Translations under genes and position numbers: made by a program
Assembly: GCA_965544035.1 (NCBI GenBank)
Contig: CBEULR010000009.1
Span: 1 to 64,000, forward strand
From: CBEULR01 sp965544035
Lineage (GTDB): Bacteria > Bacillota > Desulfotomaculia > Desulfotomaculales > Desulforudaceae
Reading direction: 5' to 3'
Length of the DNA stretch: 64,000 nucleotides
Notes under the pieces: model-generated
What the model was told of the DNA's origin: nothing
Databases searched by the model: none
Seen by the model: the letters and a program-made list of their open reading frames with translations, nothing else
Shown here: piece after piece, positions 9,752 through 17,625 of the stretch
Numbering within the stretch: the first letter of the stretch is position 1
Layout: each line of letters starts with the position of its first letter

Positions 9752-9802
9752 TGCTCCGGAGACCGCCAGGGATCATTGATCCGTCGAAAGGGGAAGTAGG
9801 GG

Positions 9803-10567
9803 ATGGCTTTGTTCAACCACATCGCCGCCGACTATGACCGTTGGTACGAAACCCCGCTGGGCCGGGTGGTGGACCGGCTGGAAAAGGACCTGTTTATCCG
9901 CATGGCTGGTCTGCGCCCCGGGGAAAGAGTGTTGGACGCGGGTTGTGGGACCGGCCGCATGTGCCGGTTGTTGGCCGATCTTGGGGTCTCGGTGGTGGGA
10001 GTGGATGTTTCGGAAGCCATGCTCGACGAGGCGCGACGAAAGACAGGGGATCATCCGGACATCGACCTGGTGGTTGCCGACATGCATACACTGCCCTTCC
10101 CAAGCGGCAGCTTTGACCTGGTGTTCGCTTTTACTTCGCTGGAATTCACGTCTCTTCCCGAAACCGTACTCCGTGAGCTGTGGCGTTTAGTCCGTCCGCG
10201 CGGCCGGTTGGTGGTCGCCGTCCTGAATGCGCACAGCTCCTGGGCACGCCACCGGCGGATTCACGCAGACGCCGAGAGCGTGTTCGCCCAAGCCCGTTTC
10301 TATAACCCCTGGGAACTCAAGGCCATGCTCAGGCGGGTGACGAATGAGGATCACATCCAATGGAACTCTACCGTGTTCATCCCCCCCACGAGCGGTTCCA
10401 CGCTCATCAATATGGCCCATAGGATCGACTTCCTGGGCCGGCTTCTCTTTAGACCCTTCGGGGCGCTGATCGTAATGCGGGTAGACAAAATCAGGGTGCG
10501 TCAACCGCTGGTGATTGAAAAGAAGCTGCCCCATCTCCTCTCAAAACGCGGAACGGTTGTAGAATAG
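9803..10567 (+). CDS. Class I SAM-dependent methyltransferase
   Basis: A 254-residue methyltransferase of the UbiE/Methyltransf_11 type. Motif I is VLDAGCGTGRMCRLL (about residues 43-57), followed by VVGVDVSEAML and the post-motif FPSGSFDLVFAFTSLEF. The C-terminal 80 residues are basic and uninformative. It lies alone between rodA and the first palindromic element, so context gives no substrate. A small molecule or lipid is more likely than DNA or protein, but this is inference from the family only. Confidence 0.85.
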   Translation: MALFNHIAADYDRWYETPLGRVVDRLEKDLFIRMAGLRPGERVLDAGCGTGRMCRLLADLGVSVVGVDVSEAMLDEARRKTGDHPDIDLVVADMHTLPFPSGSFDLVFAFTSLEFTSLPETVLRELWRLVRPRGRLVVAVLNAHSSWARHRRIHADAESVFAQARFYNPWELKAMLRRVTNEDHIQWNSTVFIPPTSGSTLINMAHRIDFLGRLLFRPFGALIVMRVDKIRVRQPLVIEKKLPHLLSKRGTVVE

Positions 10568-10593
10568 GCAAGGCAAGTGCTCTACACATTCCC

Positions 10594-10846
10594 GTGTCGT
10601 CCGGGTTTACCCCGGTCTCCGTTTAGCGATTCGACCATTTCTAAGCTCGGGTTCGGTGTGCGGCAGACCCCTCCTGCGGATTGTTTACGGCCGCTCTTTC
10701 CAAGCGGCCGATCCAGGCGGTCGGCCGCGAGGAGAGTACTGCGGAAGCGCCCGTAAACGTCCTCGTCGGGGGCCGCACAGCCCTCACCTTCGCTAAGAAT
10801 GGTGCCCGAATCGCACAAGTCGTCCGGAGGTAAACCCGGACGCCAC
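10594..10846. repeat. Long palindromic intergenic element, copy 1 (reference copy)
   Basis: About 253 bp forming one extended imperfect palindrome. Paired blocks in nested order are 10598-10611 with 10829-10842 (CGTCCGGGTTTACC and its complement), 10626-10633 with 10807-10814 (GCGATTCG), 10634-10639 with 10798-10803, 10658-10664 with 10772-10778 (GTGCGGC), and 10683-10690 with 10751-10758 (GTTTACGG). At the apex AGCGGCCG (10703-10710) can pair either with 10688-10695 or with 10721-10728. Related copies lie at 17315, 41123 and 56281. No open transposase frame is present. It is probably a mobile foldback element or a structured-RNA unit. Confidence 0.9.
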
Positions 10847-10913
10847 AAAAACATAAATCAGGCAGCAGGATCTCCAAGTAGTCAGTAGGAAGGACAACTC
10901 TTTTCTTGTGCTC

Positions 10914-10941
10914 CTACCAGATACTAGATACTCACTACTTT
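10914..10941. repeat. Degenerate heptanucleotide tandem tract
   Basis: Four consecutive 7-base units related to ATACTAG/CTACTCA, in the gap between palindrome copy 1 and spoIVFA. The remaining sequence of this 441-bp gap (10847-10913 and 10942-11008) shows no recognisable gene or motif apart from the spoIVFA leader. Confidence 0.55.
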
Positions 10942-11008
10942 TTACATTGAGGGCTTGTCATCATCGCCCTTCCTCCCGCATATAGTTCATTAGTCTTGTA
11001 ATGGGGGG

Positions 11009-11740
11009 ATGGACGTGAGGTGGTTTAAACGGAACAGACTGGACTGGCCCTCAGACTTTCGGCGCCCGAATCCGCGTGGTCTCAACCGGCGTTTGATTGG
11101 TCAGTGCCTGCTGGTCTTGGTCATATTTGTGGTGCTCCTGGCCGTGAAGGACGGCAGGGGGCCGGTCGGCACCCGGGTCAGGGAAACGCTGGCCCATATG
11201 TTGACTACCGAATGGGATTATCAGGTGGCGCTCGACCGTGTAATCAACCTGGGCCTGCAAACGGTTGCCGTTGATGTGCCGTTTCTGCCCGGCCCCCCTC
11301 ACCGGGAAGTAACGGAGGTGATGGGGCCGGTAAACGGTGAGGATAAGGATCCCGGAGCCGAACTGCCGATGCCGGTGTCCGGCCGTCTGGTAAAAGAGTA
11401 CGGTTGGGTGGTTGATCCCTTGGACAACCTGGAACGGTTTCATCCCGGAATCGACATCGCCGCCCCTGAAGGCAGTCCGGTGCGGGCAGTAATGCCGGGT
11501 ACCGTAAGAATGGTGGGAACGGACGGCACCTACGGGCAATACGTGCTGATCGACCATGATCAGGATGTTTTCACCCTGTATGCCAGTTTGGGAGAGGTGT
11601 TGGTGGAGGAGGGGGACCGGGTCACGGTTGGACAGGTGCTGGGTGCCGTAGGTACCGAAGGTGATCTGAATGAGCCCGGGCTGCATTTTGAACTGCGGGA
11701 GCAGGGCAAGCTGATCGACCCGCTGACAAGACTGAAGTGA
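11009..11740 (+). CDS. spoIVFA: Stage IV sporulation protein FA-like, LytM/M23 domain
   Basis: A 243-residue protein with an N-terminal basic region, one membrane helix (about residues 33-47) and a C-terminal LytM/peptidase-M23 fold (about 125-243). The helix and fold, with spoIVFB 34 bases downstream, identify SpoIVFA, which anchors and inhibits the SpoIVFB protease in the outer forespore membrane. The LytM motif HPGIDIA is present, but the usual HxH has become GLH (PGLHFELRE), so an active peptidase is unlikely, as known for SpoIVFA. ATG 11009 fits; the ribosome site is weak. Confidence 0.86.
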   Translation: MDVRWFKRNRLDWPSDFRRPNPRGLNRRLIGQCLLVLVIFVVLLAVKDGRGPVGTRVRETLAHMLTTEWDYQVALDRVINLGLQTVAVDVPFLPGPPHREVTEVMGPVNGEDKDPGAELPMPVSGRLVKEYGWVVDPLDNLERFHPGIDIAAPEGSPVRAVMPGTVRMVGTDGTYGQYVLIDHDQDVFTLYASLGEVLVEEGDRVTVGQVLGAVGTEGDLNEPGLHFELREQGKLIDPLTRLK

Positions 11741-11774
11741 GAAGTGGGAGGCGAAAGGGGGGGCGAAAAACACC

Positions 11775-12659
11775 GTGAAAATATGCCGGGTGAAAGGGAT
11801 CGAGTTCTCGATCAACAACTGGTTCATGGCGCTGATCGGTGTCTATTTCGCTGCCGGTGTATTGGACAAGGGTCTTGTGGCCTTCGCGGTGGTGCTGCTG
11901 CACGAAATGGCCCATACCTGGGTTGCCCGCCGCCTGAATTTCAGTGTTGGTCAGGTTGAGCTGCTTCCTTTCGGCGGAGTGGCTAGGATGAGCAGCAAGC
12001 TGATTCTCGAGCCCGAAAAGGAGATCAAGGTTGCGGTGGCAGGACCCCTCACCAACCTCGTCCTCATATTTGTCGCGCTGGGGCTGGGACAGTATGGGAT
12101 CTGGCACGAGACGCTGGGCCCCTTTTTCATTCAGTGCAATATCATCCTGTTCCTGTTCAATCTTCTGCCCGGCCTGCCGCTGGACGGCGGGCGCGTGTGC
12201 CGCGCGATCCTGGCACGCCGGATGAGCCTGCCGGCGGCCACACACCGGATGGCGGTGATCGGGCAGTTCTGGGGCCTGTTGATCATCATTCTGGGTACGG
12301 CGGGTGTATTGTACCGGTATAACGGCCTCGATCTGGTGGCCACCGGTTTCTTTTTGTACTTTGCCGCGCGCAGGGAGAAGCGGGATGCCCCCTACCTGTA
12401 TGCCCAGCATTTGGTTGCCAAACAGAGGGAACTGGTCAGGCGGGGTTACCTGCCGGGTGAAATGATGGTGGCTCTGGATACCGTTCCCGCCTGGAAGGTC
12501 ACCCGGGCCTTCCGTCCCGAGCGTTATCACTTCATTTATCTGATTGATGAAGAGGGCTCCTATGCGGGAAAACTGGACGAAAACGAGGTGGTACGCGCTG
12601 TCATGGGTGGTGGAACCGATTTGCTCCTGAGACAGTTAAAAAAGGATTTTTCAGGGTAA
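11775..12659 (+). CDS. spoIVFB: SpoIVFB-like site-2 intramembrane metalloprotease
   Basis: A 294-residue M50 family membrane protease. HEMAH (about residues 43-47) is the zinc HExxH motif, and LLPGLPLDGGRV supplies the third-ligand region. In B. subtilis SpoIVFB cleaves pro-SigK in the mother cell after engulfment; pairing with spoIVFA supports the same role here. The C-terminal third is soluble and CBS-like in size and hydrophobic pattern, though I cannot prove that fold. The start is GTG 11775. No sigK or bofA gene is in the window. Confidence 0.9.
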   Translation: MKICRVKGIEFSINNWFMALIGVYFAAGVLDKGLVAFAVVLLHEMAHTWVARRLNFSVGQVELLPFGGVARMSSKLILEPEKEIKVAVAGPLTNLVLIFVALGLGQYGIWHETLGPFFIQCNIILFLFNLLPGLPLDGGRVCRAILARRMSLPAATHRMAVIGQFWGLLIIILGTAGVLYRYNGLDLVATGFFLYFAARREKRDAPYLYAQHLVAKQRELVRRGYLPGEMMVALDTVPAWKVTRAFRPERYHFIYLIDEEGSYAGKLDENEVVRAVMGGGTDLLLRQLKKDFSG

Positions 12660-12737
12660 ACAGAGAACACTCCCAAGATAGATTACGCGGCAGTTTGGAA
12701 AGACTAGGGGATAACTAGCGCGGAGGTTGCTGTAGCA

Positions 12738-14585
12738 TTGACTGGAATCGAGCAAATTCTTCCCCGGGTTGAAAAACCCGGTCGTTATACAGGCGGTGAA
12801 TATGGGTCGATTGTGAAGGATTGGGACAAGGCAGAGGTGAGGGTCGCCTTTGCCTTTCCTGACGTCTATGAGGTTGGAATGTCCCATCTGGGACTCCAGA
12901 TACTGTACCACGTGGTCAATCGGCGGCCCGATGCTCTTCTCGAACGTGTCTTTGCACCGTGGACCGATATGGAACACGAGATGCGGCAGCGGAGCCTCCC
13001 TCTGTTCTCCCTGGAATCAAACCGTCCGCTTCGTGACTTTGATATACTGGCCTTTACGCTGCAGTATGAACTCAGCTACAGCAACGTGTTGAATATGCTG
13101 GATCTGGCCGGTATCCCCCTGCGGGCCGAGGAACGCACCGACGACATGCCGATCGTCCTGGCCGGAGGACCCTGCGCGTACAACGCGGAACCTCTGGCCC
13201 CGTTTCTGGATGTCGTTTTCCTGGGTGAGGGCGAGGAAGGCCTGAACGAAATGCTGGACGTCTTAATTCAGAACAGGGAACGGGATCGGGATGAGCGTAT
13301 TGCCGCTTTGGCCGCAGTCCCGGGGGTGTATGTTCCCCGGTTCTATGACGTTTCCTACCGCGATGACGGCGGCATCGACCGGATCACGCCCAACCGGCCC
13401 GGCGTTCCTGATCGGGTAGTGAAGCGGATAGTGTTTGACCTTGACCAAGCACCTTTTCCGACCAGGCCGATTGTCCCGTATCTGAACACGGTGCACGATC
13501 GGGCGATGTTGGAGGTTTTCCGCGGATGCACCCGCGGCTGCAGGTTTTGTCAGGCGGGTGCCGTTTACCGGCCGGTGCGTGAGCGCAACGTGTCCACTCT
13601 GATGGACCAGGCCGCCGAGCTCCTGCGTAATACCGGACATGAAGAGATCTCGCTGACATCTCTGAGCACCACTGATTATTCCCGCATCCAGCCGCTCGTT
13701 GAGGGATTGGTGAACCGCTACGCCGAGGACAAGGTCAACGTGGCCCTTCCTTCGCTCCGCGTGGACGCCTTTGCCGTCGATCTGGCCAAGGCGGTGCAGA
13801 AGGTCCGGCGTTCAAGCCTGACGTTTGCGCCTGAAGCCGGCTCGCAGCGCCTTCGCAACGTGATCAACAAGCGTGTTACGGAAGAGGACATCATGGCGAC
13901 GGCGGAAGCGGCGTTTGCGGCCGGCTGGCAGAAGCTGAAGCTCTACTTCATGATCGGGTTGCCCACCGAGACCGAGGATGATATTGAAGGTATCGCCGAT
14001 CTCGCCTACCGGGTATTGGACCGGGGACGCAGGGCGGGTGTTCCCAGAGGAAGACTGAGAGTAACCGTCAGTGTTTCTTCTTTCGTCCCCAAGCCGCACA
14101 CCCCGTTCCAATGGGAACCGCAGGCGCCGATGGATGAGCTGCGGGCGAAACAGGCGTATCTCCGGCGCCGGTTGAAGGGGCCGGTCGAATTCAAGTGGCA
14201 CGAGGTTGAGGCCAGTTTTCTGGAGGCCGTGTTCGCCCGGGGTGACCGGAGGCTGGCGGCGGTTCTTGAGAGGGCATTTGCCTTGGGCTGCCGTCTGGAC
14301 GGCTGGCGGGAGTGTTTCCGGTATGATCTTTGGCAGCAGGCCTTTCACGACACCGGAATCGATCCGGCCGGCTACGCCTATCGGCGCTATGCTTACACCG
14401 ATACTCTGCCCTGGGAGCATCTTGATCCCGGAGTCAGCAAGAAGTACCTGGCGCTGGAGCACCGGCGGGCACTTGCCGGTGAGACTACAGTCGACTGTCG
14501 CACCGATGCCTGCACAGGGTGCGGGTTGTGTCCCGCCTTTGAGGTGGAGCCCTACTTGGCGGAGGATGGTCATGAGCCGCATTAG
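12738..14585 (+). CDS. TIGR03960 family B12-binding/radical SAM protein
   Basis: A 615-residue protein with an N-terminal region resembling a B12-binding domain (FPDVYEVGMSHLGLQIL) and a radical SAM core with the cluster motif CTRGCRFC near residue 264. A C-terminal DACTGCGLCP can bind further iron-sulfur or zinc. Family, length and the neighbouring DUF2344 and rng genes match TIGR03960, whose substrate is unknown; a link to RNA or ribosome metabolism is only suggested by neighbours. A TTG start at 12738 follows CGGAGG. It overlaps the next gene by 14 bases. Confidence 0.88.
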   Translation: MTGIEQILPRVEKPGRYTGGEYGSIVKDWDKAEVRVAFAFPDVYEVGMSHLGLQILYHVVNRRPDALLERVFAPWTDMEHEMRQRSLPLFSLESNRPLRDFDILAFTLQYELSYSNVLNMLDLAGIPLRAEERTDDMPIVLAGGPCAYNAEPLAPFLDVVFLGEGEEGLNEMLDVLIQNRERDRDERIAALAAVPGVYVPRFYDVSYRDDGGIDRITPNRPGVPDRVVKRIVFDLDQAPFPTRPIVPYLNTVHDRAMLEVFRGCTRGCRFCQAGAVYRPVRERNVSTLMDQAAELLRNTGHEEISLTSLSTTDYSRIQPLVEGLVNRYAEDKVNVALPSLRVDAFAVDLAKAVQKVRRSSLTFAPEAGSQRLRNVINKRVTEEDIMATAEAAFAAGWQKLKLYFMIGLPTETEDDIEGIADLAYRVLDRGRRAGVPRGRLRVTVSVSSFVPKPHTPFQWEPQAPMDELRAKQAYLRRRLKGPVEFKWHEVEASFLEAVFARGDRRLAAVLERAFALGCRLDGWRECFRYDLWQQAFHDTGIDPAGYAYRRYAYTDTLPWEHLDPGVSKKYLALEHRRALAGETTVDCRTDACTGCGLCPAFEVEPYLAEDGHEPH

Positions 14586-15252
14586 GATCGCGTTTCGCCA
14601 GGAGGGACCGGCCCGGTTTGTTTCACATTTGGACATCGTGCGTGCTTTCGAGCGGGCGGCCCGGCGTGCCGGTCTGCCGCCGGCCTACACCCAGGGTTTT
14701 AATCCGCGGCCCAAAATGGCCTTTGCGGCACCCCTGCCGGTGGGAATGAGCGGCGCGCAGGAGCTGGTCGACATTGTTTTTGCGCGGGATGTTTCGCCGC
14801 AAGAGGTGAAGGAAGGCCTCAGCGCCCAAATGCCTGCCGGTTTGGTGATCCTGAAGTCACGCCGCGTCGCTGACGAGTCGGAAGCCCTGATGAGCCGGTT
14901 GGACCGTGCGGTATACACCGCACGGGGTCGATTGGACGAGAGTTTGACCGCCGATGAGCTGGACGCCCGGGTGCGGACTCTGCTCAATCAGGGTGAGATC
15001 TTTGTAGAGCGGAAAACAGGCAAAGGAATCAAACGAAGAGACATCCGTCCCGGTATTCGGCGCTTGACGGGCCGGGTGAGGAATGAAGAGATCGAGTTTT
15101 TAATGGAACTGCAATCGGGATCCCGAGGGAATGTGCGTCCTGATGAGGTGTTGACGGCACTGGCGTCGGTTATGGCGCTTGATCCGTATAGTTTTTCCGT
15201 TTGCCGGACCGCAATGCTGGCTGACGACGGACGGCTTCTCTGGGATTGTTGA
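14572..15252 (+). CDS. TIGR03936/DUF2344 radical SAM-linked protein
   Basis: A 226-residue DUF2344 protein. The opening RIAFRQEGPARFVSHLDIVR and the segment AYTQGFNPRPKMAFAAPLPVG are family signatures. The gene starts at ATG 14572 inside the end of the radical SAM gene, with GGAGGA just upstream, implying translational coupling and a shared pathway. In many bacteria the two are adjacent or fused. The biochemical function is unknown. Confidence 0.88.
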   Translation: MSRIRIAFRQEGPARFVSHLDIVRAFERAARRAGLPPAYTQGFNPRPKMAFAAPLPVGMSGAQELVDIVFARDVSPQEVKEGLSAQMPAGLVILKSRRVADESEALMSRLDRAVYTARGRLDESLTADELDARVRTLLNQGEIFVERKTGKGIKRRDIRPGIRRLTGRVRNEEIEFLMELQSGSRGNVRPDEVLTALASVMALDPYSFSVCRTAMLADDGRLLWDC

Positions 15253-15265
15253 AAGGGGCATCAGG

Positions 15266-16507
15266 ATGAGAAGAGAGATAATCATCAGTGCCCGGAATGA
15301 GATGACGCGTGTTGCCTTATTGGAAAACCGGGTACCGATGGAGGTTTATTTTGAAACCGATCAAGAGATATGTTTGGTGGGGAGTATTTTTAAGGGGCGA
15401 GTAGAGAACGTGCTTCCCGGGATCGAAGCGGCGTTTGTCGACGTCGGGATCGGCCGTAATGCTTTTTTGTACGTTAATGATGTGTTGTCTGATCGTTCAG
15501 GCCGGGCGCGCAGCATCCGCGAGATGCTCAGACCCGGGGAAGAGATCATCGTGCAGGTAGCCAAAGACCCTCTTGGAAACAAGGGGCCCCGGGTCACCAT
15601 GCGCGTGAACCTGCCGGGGCGTTTTTCGGTGCTGATGCCGACCGTCAATCACGTGGGTGTGTCCCGCCGCATTGAGCAGGAGGAAGAACGCGAGCGGCTG
15701 AAGGAAGCTGTAATGAACCTGCGCCCGCCGGGAATGGGCGTTATCGTGCGCACAGCCGCCAGAAATGTGCCTGATGAAACCCTCGGCGAGGATCTGCGGA
15801 TGCTGCACGAACTGTGGCAGGATATTCAAAAGCGGGCGGCCATCTCGTCCGCTCCGGCACTGCTTTACCGGGAGTGCGGTCTGCTGCCGCGTATTATCCG
15901 GGATATGTTCACCGAGGAAGTGGACCGCATGGTTCTGGATTCCTCGATGGCCTTCAAACAGGTGCATACGTTGCTTGATACCATTAATCCCGCCCTGCGC
16001 GACCGGGTTTACCTGGAGGAAAAAGCAGACATCTTTGAAGACTACAACGTGAACCAGGAGATCAACAAGGCCCTGCAGCGCCGGGTCTGGCTGCGGTGCG
16101 GCGGTTACCTGATCTTTGACCAGGCCGAAGCACTGACCGTGATTGATGTGAATACCGGCAAGTTCACGGGACGCACCGATCTCGAGGACACCGTCTTCAA
16201 AACCAATATGGACGCGGCGGTGGAGATTGCGCGTCAGCTTAGGCTGAGGAACCTGGGGGGCATCATCATCATCGACTTCATTGATATGGCGAGCGAGGAA
16301 CACCAGGCGAAGATTTTGGATGTGCTCACCGAAGAGATCAAGAAGGACCGGCGGCGCACCCACGTTATGGGACTGACGCGTCTGGGCCTGGTCGAACTGA
16401 CCCGGAAGAAGGTGCACCCTAGTCTCGGCGAACTACTGCTCACCAAGTGCACCTGCTGTAACGGAACGGGCAGGGTTCCGATTGATCGCGAGTACCAGGT
16501 GGGGTAA
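15266..16507 (+). CDS. rng: Ribonuclease E/G family endoribonuclease
   Basis: A 413-residue RNase G-type enzyme that cleaves single-stranded A/U-rich RNA and helps process rRNA and decay mRNA. It has an S1-like domain (about residues 35-120), the metal-binding catalytic region VIDVNTGKFTGR and IIIIDFIDM, and the zinc-link CTCCNGTGRV near the C-terminus. The long RNase E C-terminal scaffold is missing, so it is RNase G-like in size. ATG 15266 follows GAAAGGGG; upstream in-frame codons overlap the previous gene and are rejected. Confidence 0.94.
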   Translation: MRREIIISARNEMTRVALLENRVPMEVYFETDQEICLVGSIFKGRVENVLPGIEAAFVDVGIGRNAFLYVNDVLSDRSGRARSIREMLRPGEEIIVQVAKDPLGNKGPRVTMRVNLPGRFSVLMPTVNHVGVSRRIEQEEERERLKEAVMNLRPPGMGVIVRTAARNVPDETLGEDLRMLHELWQDIQKRAAISSAPALLYRECGLLPRIIRDMFTEEVDRMVLDSSMAFKQVHTLLDTINPALRDRVYLEEKADIFEDYNVNQEINKALQRRVWLRCGGYLIFDQAEALTVIDVNTGKFTGRTDLEDTVFKTNMDAAVEIARQLRLRNLGGIIIIDFIDMASEEHQAKILDVLTEEIKKDRRRTHVMGLTRLGLVELTRKKVHPSLGELLLTKCTCCNGTGRVPIDREYQVG

Positions 16508-16513
16508 ATATAC

Positions 16514-16543
16514 TTGAACCGGGCCGGCCGGTTATGATACAAT
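16514..16543 (+). promoter_or_regulatory. SigA-type promoter for rplU-rpmA
   Basis: TTGAAC at 16514-16519 and TACAAT at 16538-16543, 18 bases apart, directly after rng and before the rplU leader. Confidence 0.6.
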
Positions 16544-16545
16544 AA

Positions 16546-16640
16546 ACGGTGCGTGAACCGCACGGAAAGGGTTCTTCAAGTGATCGGCCATACGGTCGTC
16601 CACCCTGTATTCCGGCGTGTCCCATTACAGAAGGGGGTAA
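16546..16640 (+). ncRNA. Probable L21 leader, cis-regulatory
   Basis: The roughly 95-base leader before rplU has a short hairpin (GTGCG...CGCAC at about 16549-16563) and a 3' part reading GTGTCCCATTACAGAAGGGGG. This resembles the ribosomal protein L21 leader described in Firmicutes, which is thought to bind L21 for autoregulation. It is assigned from memory of the motif and position, not by a covariance search. Confidence 0.45.
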
Positions 16641-16645
16641 GAAGG

Positions 16646-16960
16646 ATGTACGCGATTATCGAGACAGGCGGCAAACAGTACCGGGTTGAGGAAGGAGATA
16701 CCTTGTACGTCGAAAAGCTCGCCGCCGAACCGGATGAAGAGGTTGTTGTAGACCGTGTGCTGGCTGTGGGCGGTGAAAACGGAGAATTCAAGGTAGGGCA
16801 GCCTGTGGTTCCGGGTGCCAAAGTCCGGCTGAAGGTTCTTCGGCACGGGCGTGGAAGAAAGATTATTGTCTTTAAGTACAAGGCCAAGAAAAACTACCGT
16901 CGCAAGAAGGGGCACAGGCAGGCCTTCACGGCGGTTCAAGTTGAAAAGATTGAAGTTTAG
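16646..16960 (+). CDS. rplU: 50S ribosomal protein L21
   Basis: A 104-residue L21, which binds 23S rRNA. The opening MYAIIETGGKQYRVEEGD and the basic KYKAKKNYRRKKGHRQ tract are diagnostic. ATG 16646 with GAAGG upstream is chosen; in-frame codons from 16553 lie in the leader and give no L21 homology. In most Firmicutes the next gene is prp, but here rpmA follows after only 18 bases. Confidence 0.97.
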   Translation: MYAIIETGGKQYRVEEGDTLYVEKLAAEPDEEVVVDRVLAVGGENGEFKVGQPVVPGAKVRLKVLRHGRGRKIIVFKYKAKKNYRRKKGHRQAFTAVQVEKIEV

Positions 16961-16978
16961 TCCGGGAGGTGAAGGACA

Positions 16979-17248
16979 ATGGCACACAAGAAAGGTGTAG
17001 GCAGTTCACGAAACGGTCGTGATTCTGAAGCTAAACGACTCGGCGTAAAAAGAGCCGATGGTCAGTTTGTTACCGCCGGAAGCATTATTATGCGCCAGCG
17101 CGGAACCAAGATTCACCCGGGTCGGAACGTCGGTATCGGCGGTGACGACACCCTGTTTGCCAAGATTGACGGGATCGTAAGTTTCCAGAGAAAAGGCAGA
17201 GACAGAAAGCAGGTCAGCGTTTTGCCCGTGAGTGAGGCTGCCCTGTAG
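16979..17248 (+). CDS. rpmA: 50S ribosomal protein L27, no cleavable N-terminal extension
   Basis: An 89-residue L27 whose N-terminus lies near the peptidyl transferase centre. It starts MAHKKGVGSSRNGRDS, the mature form. Typical Firmicute L27 has about nine extra residues removed by the Prp protease. Here GGGAGG at 16964-16969 stands directly in front of ATG 16979, so no extension is encoded, and no prp gene lies between rplU and rpmA. A strong terminator follows. Identity is certain. Confidence 0.97.
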   Translation: MAHKKGVGSSRNGRDSEAKRLGVKRADGQFVTAGSIIMRQRGTKIHPGRNVGIGGDDTLFAKIDGIVSFQRKGRDRKQVSVLPVSEAAL

Positions 17249-17268
17249 GATGAACTAGAATGTGATGG

Positions 17269-17300
17269 GCCGGTCTTGTCATAACAAGACCGGCTTTCTT
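17269..17300 (+). terminator. Rho-independent terminator after rpmA
   Basis: An 11-bp stem, GCCGGTCTTGT with ACAAGACCGGC, a 4-base loop and a TTTCTT tail. It ends the rplU-rpmA unit; obg, the usual next gene, is not in the window. Confidence 0.9.
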
Positions 17301-17314
17301 AATAGGTAGAAGGT

Positions 17315-17570
17315 AGTGTCATTCGGTTTTACCCCGGTCTCCGTTTAGCGATTCGACCATTTCTAAGCTTGGTTCGGTGTGCGGTAAACCCCTCCTGCGG
17401 ATTGTTTACGGCCGCTATTATCCAAGGCGGCCGATCCAGGCGGTCGGCCGCAGAGCGAGTACTGAGGAAGCGCCCGTAAACGTCCTCGTCGGGGGCCGCA
17501 CAACCCTCACCTGCGCTAAGAACGGTGCCCGAATCGCACAAGTCGCCCGGAGGTAAACCCGAATGACACT
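17315..17570. repeat. Long palindromic intergenic element, copy 2
   Basis: 256 bp in the same orientation as copy 1 and closely similar throughout. The outermost arms AGTGTCATTCGG (17315-17326) and CCGAATGACACT (17559-17570) differ from copy 1 in sequence but still pair perfectly, so changes on the two sides compensate. The apical hairpin is CGGCCGCT...GGCGGCCG with small changes. It fills most of the 377-bp gap between rpmA and the MetE-like gene. Confidence 0.9.
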
Positions 17571-17625
17571 GGACCATAAAGCTGTTTTGAGTTCTGAATT
17601 CTTGAGAGATCGAGGTGATTGATCG

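Noticed and set aside
10582..10854. A 90-codon minus-strand open frame that reappears in similar form at 17329-17577 and 56272-56481
   Set aside because: The frames coincide with the palindromic elements. Their shared residues follow from near-identical DNA; the frames differ in length and start, have no ribosome site, and the deleted copy 3 destroys them.
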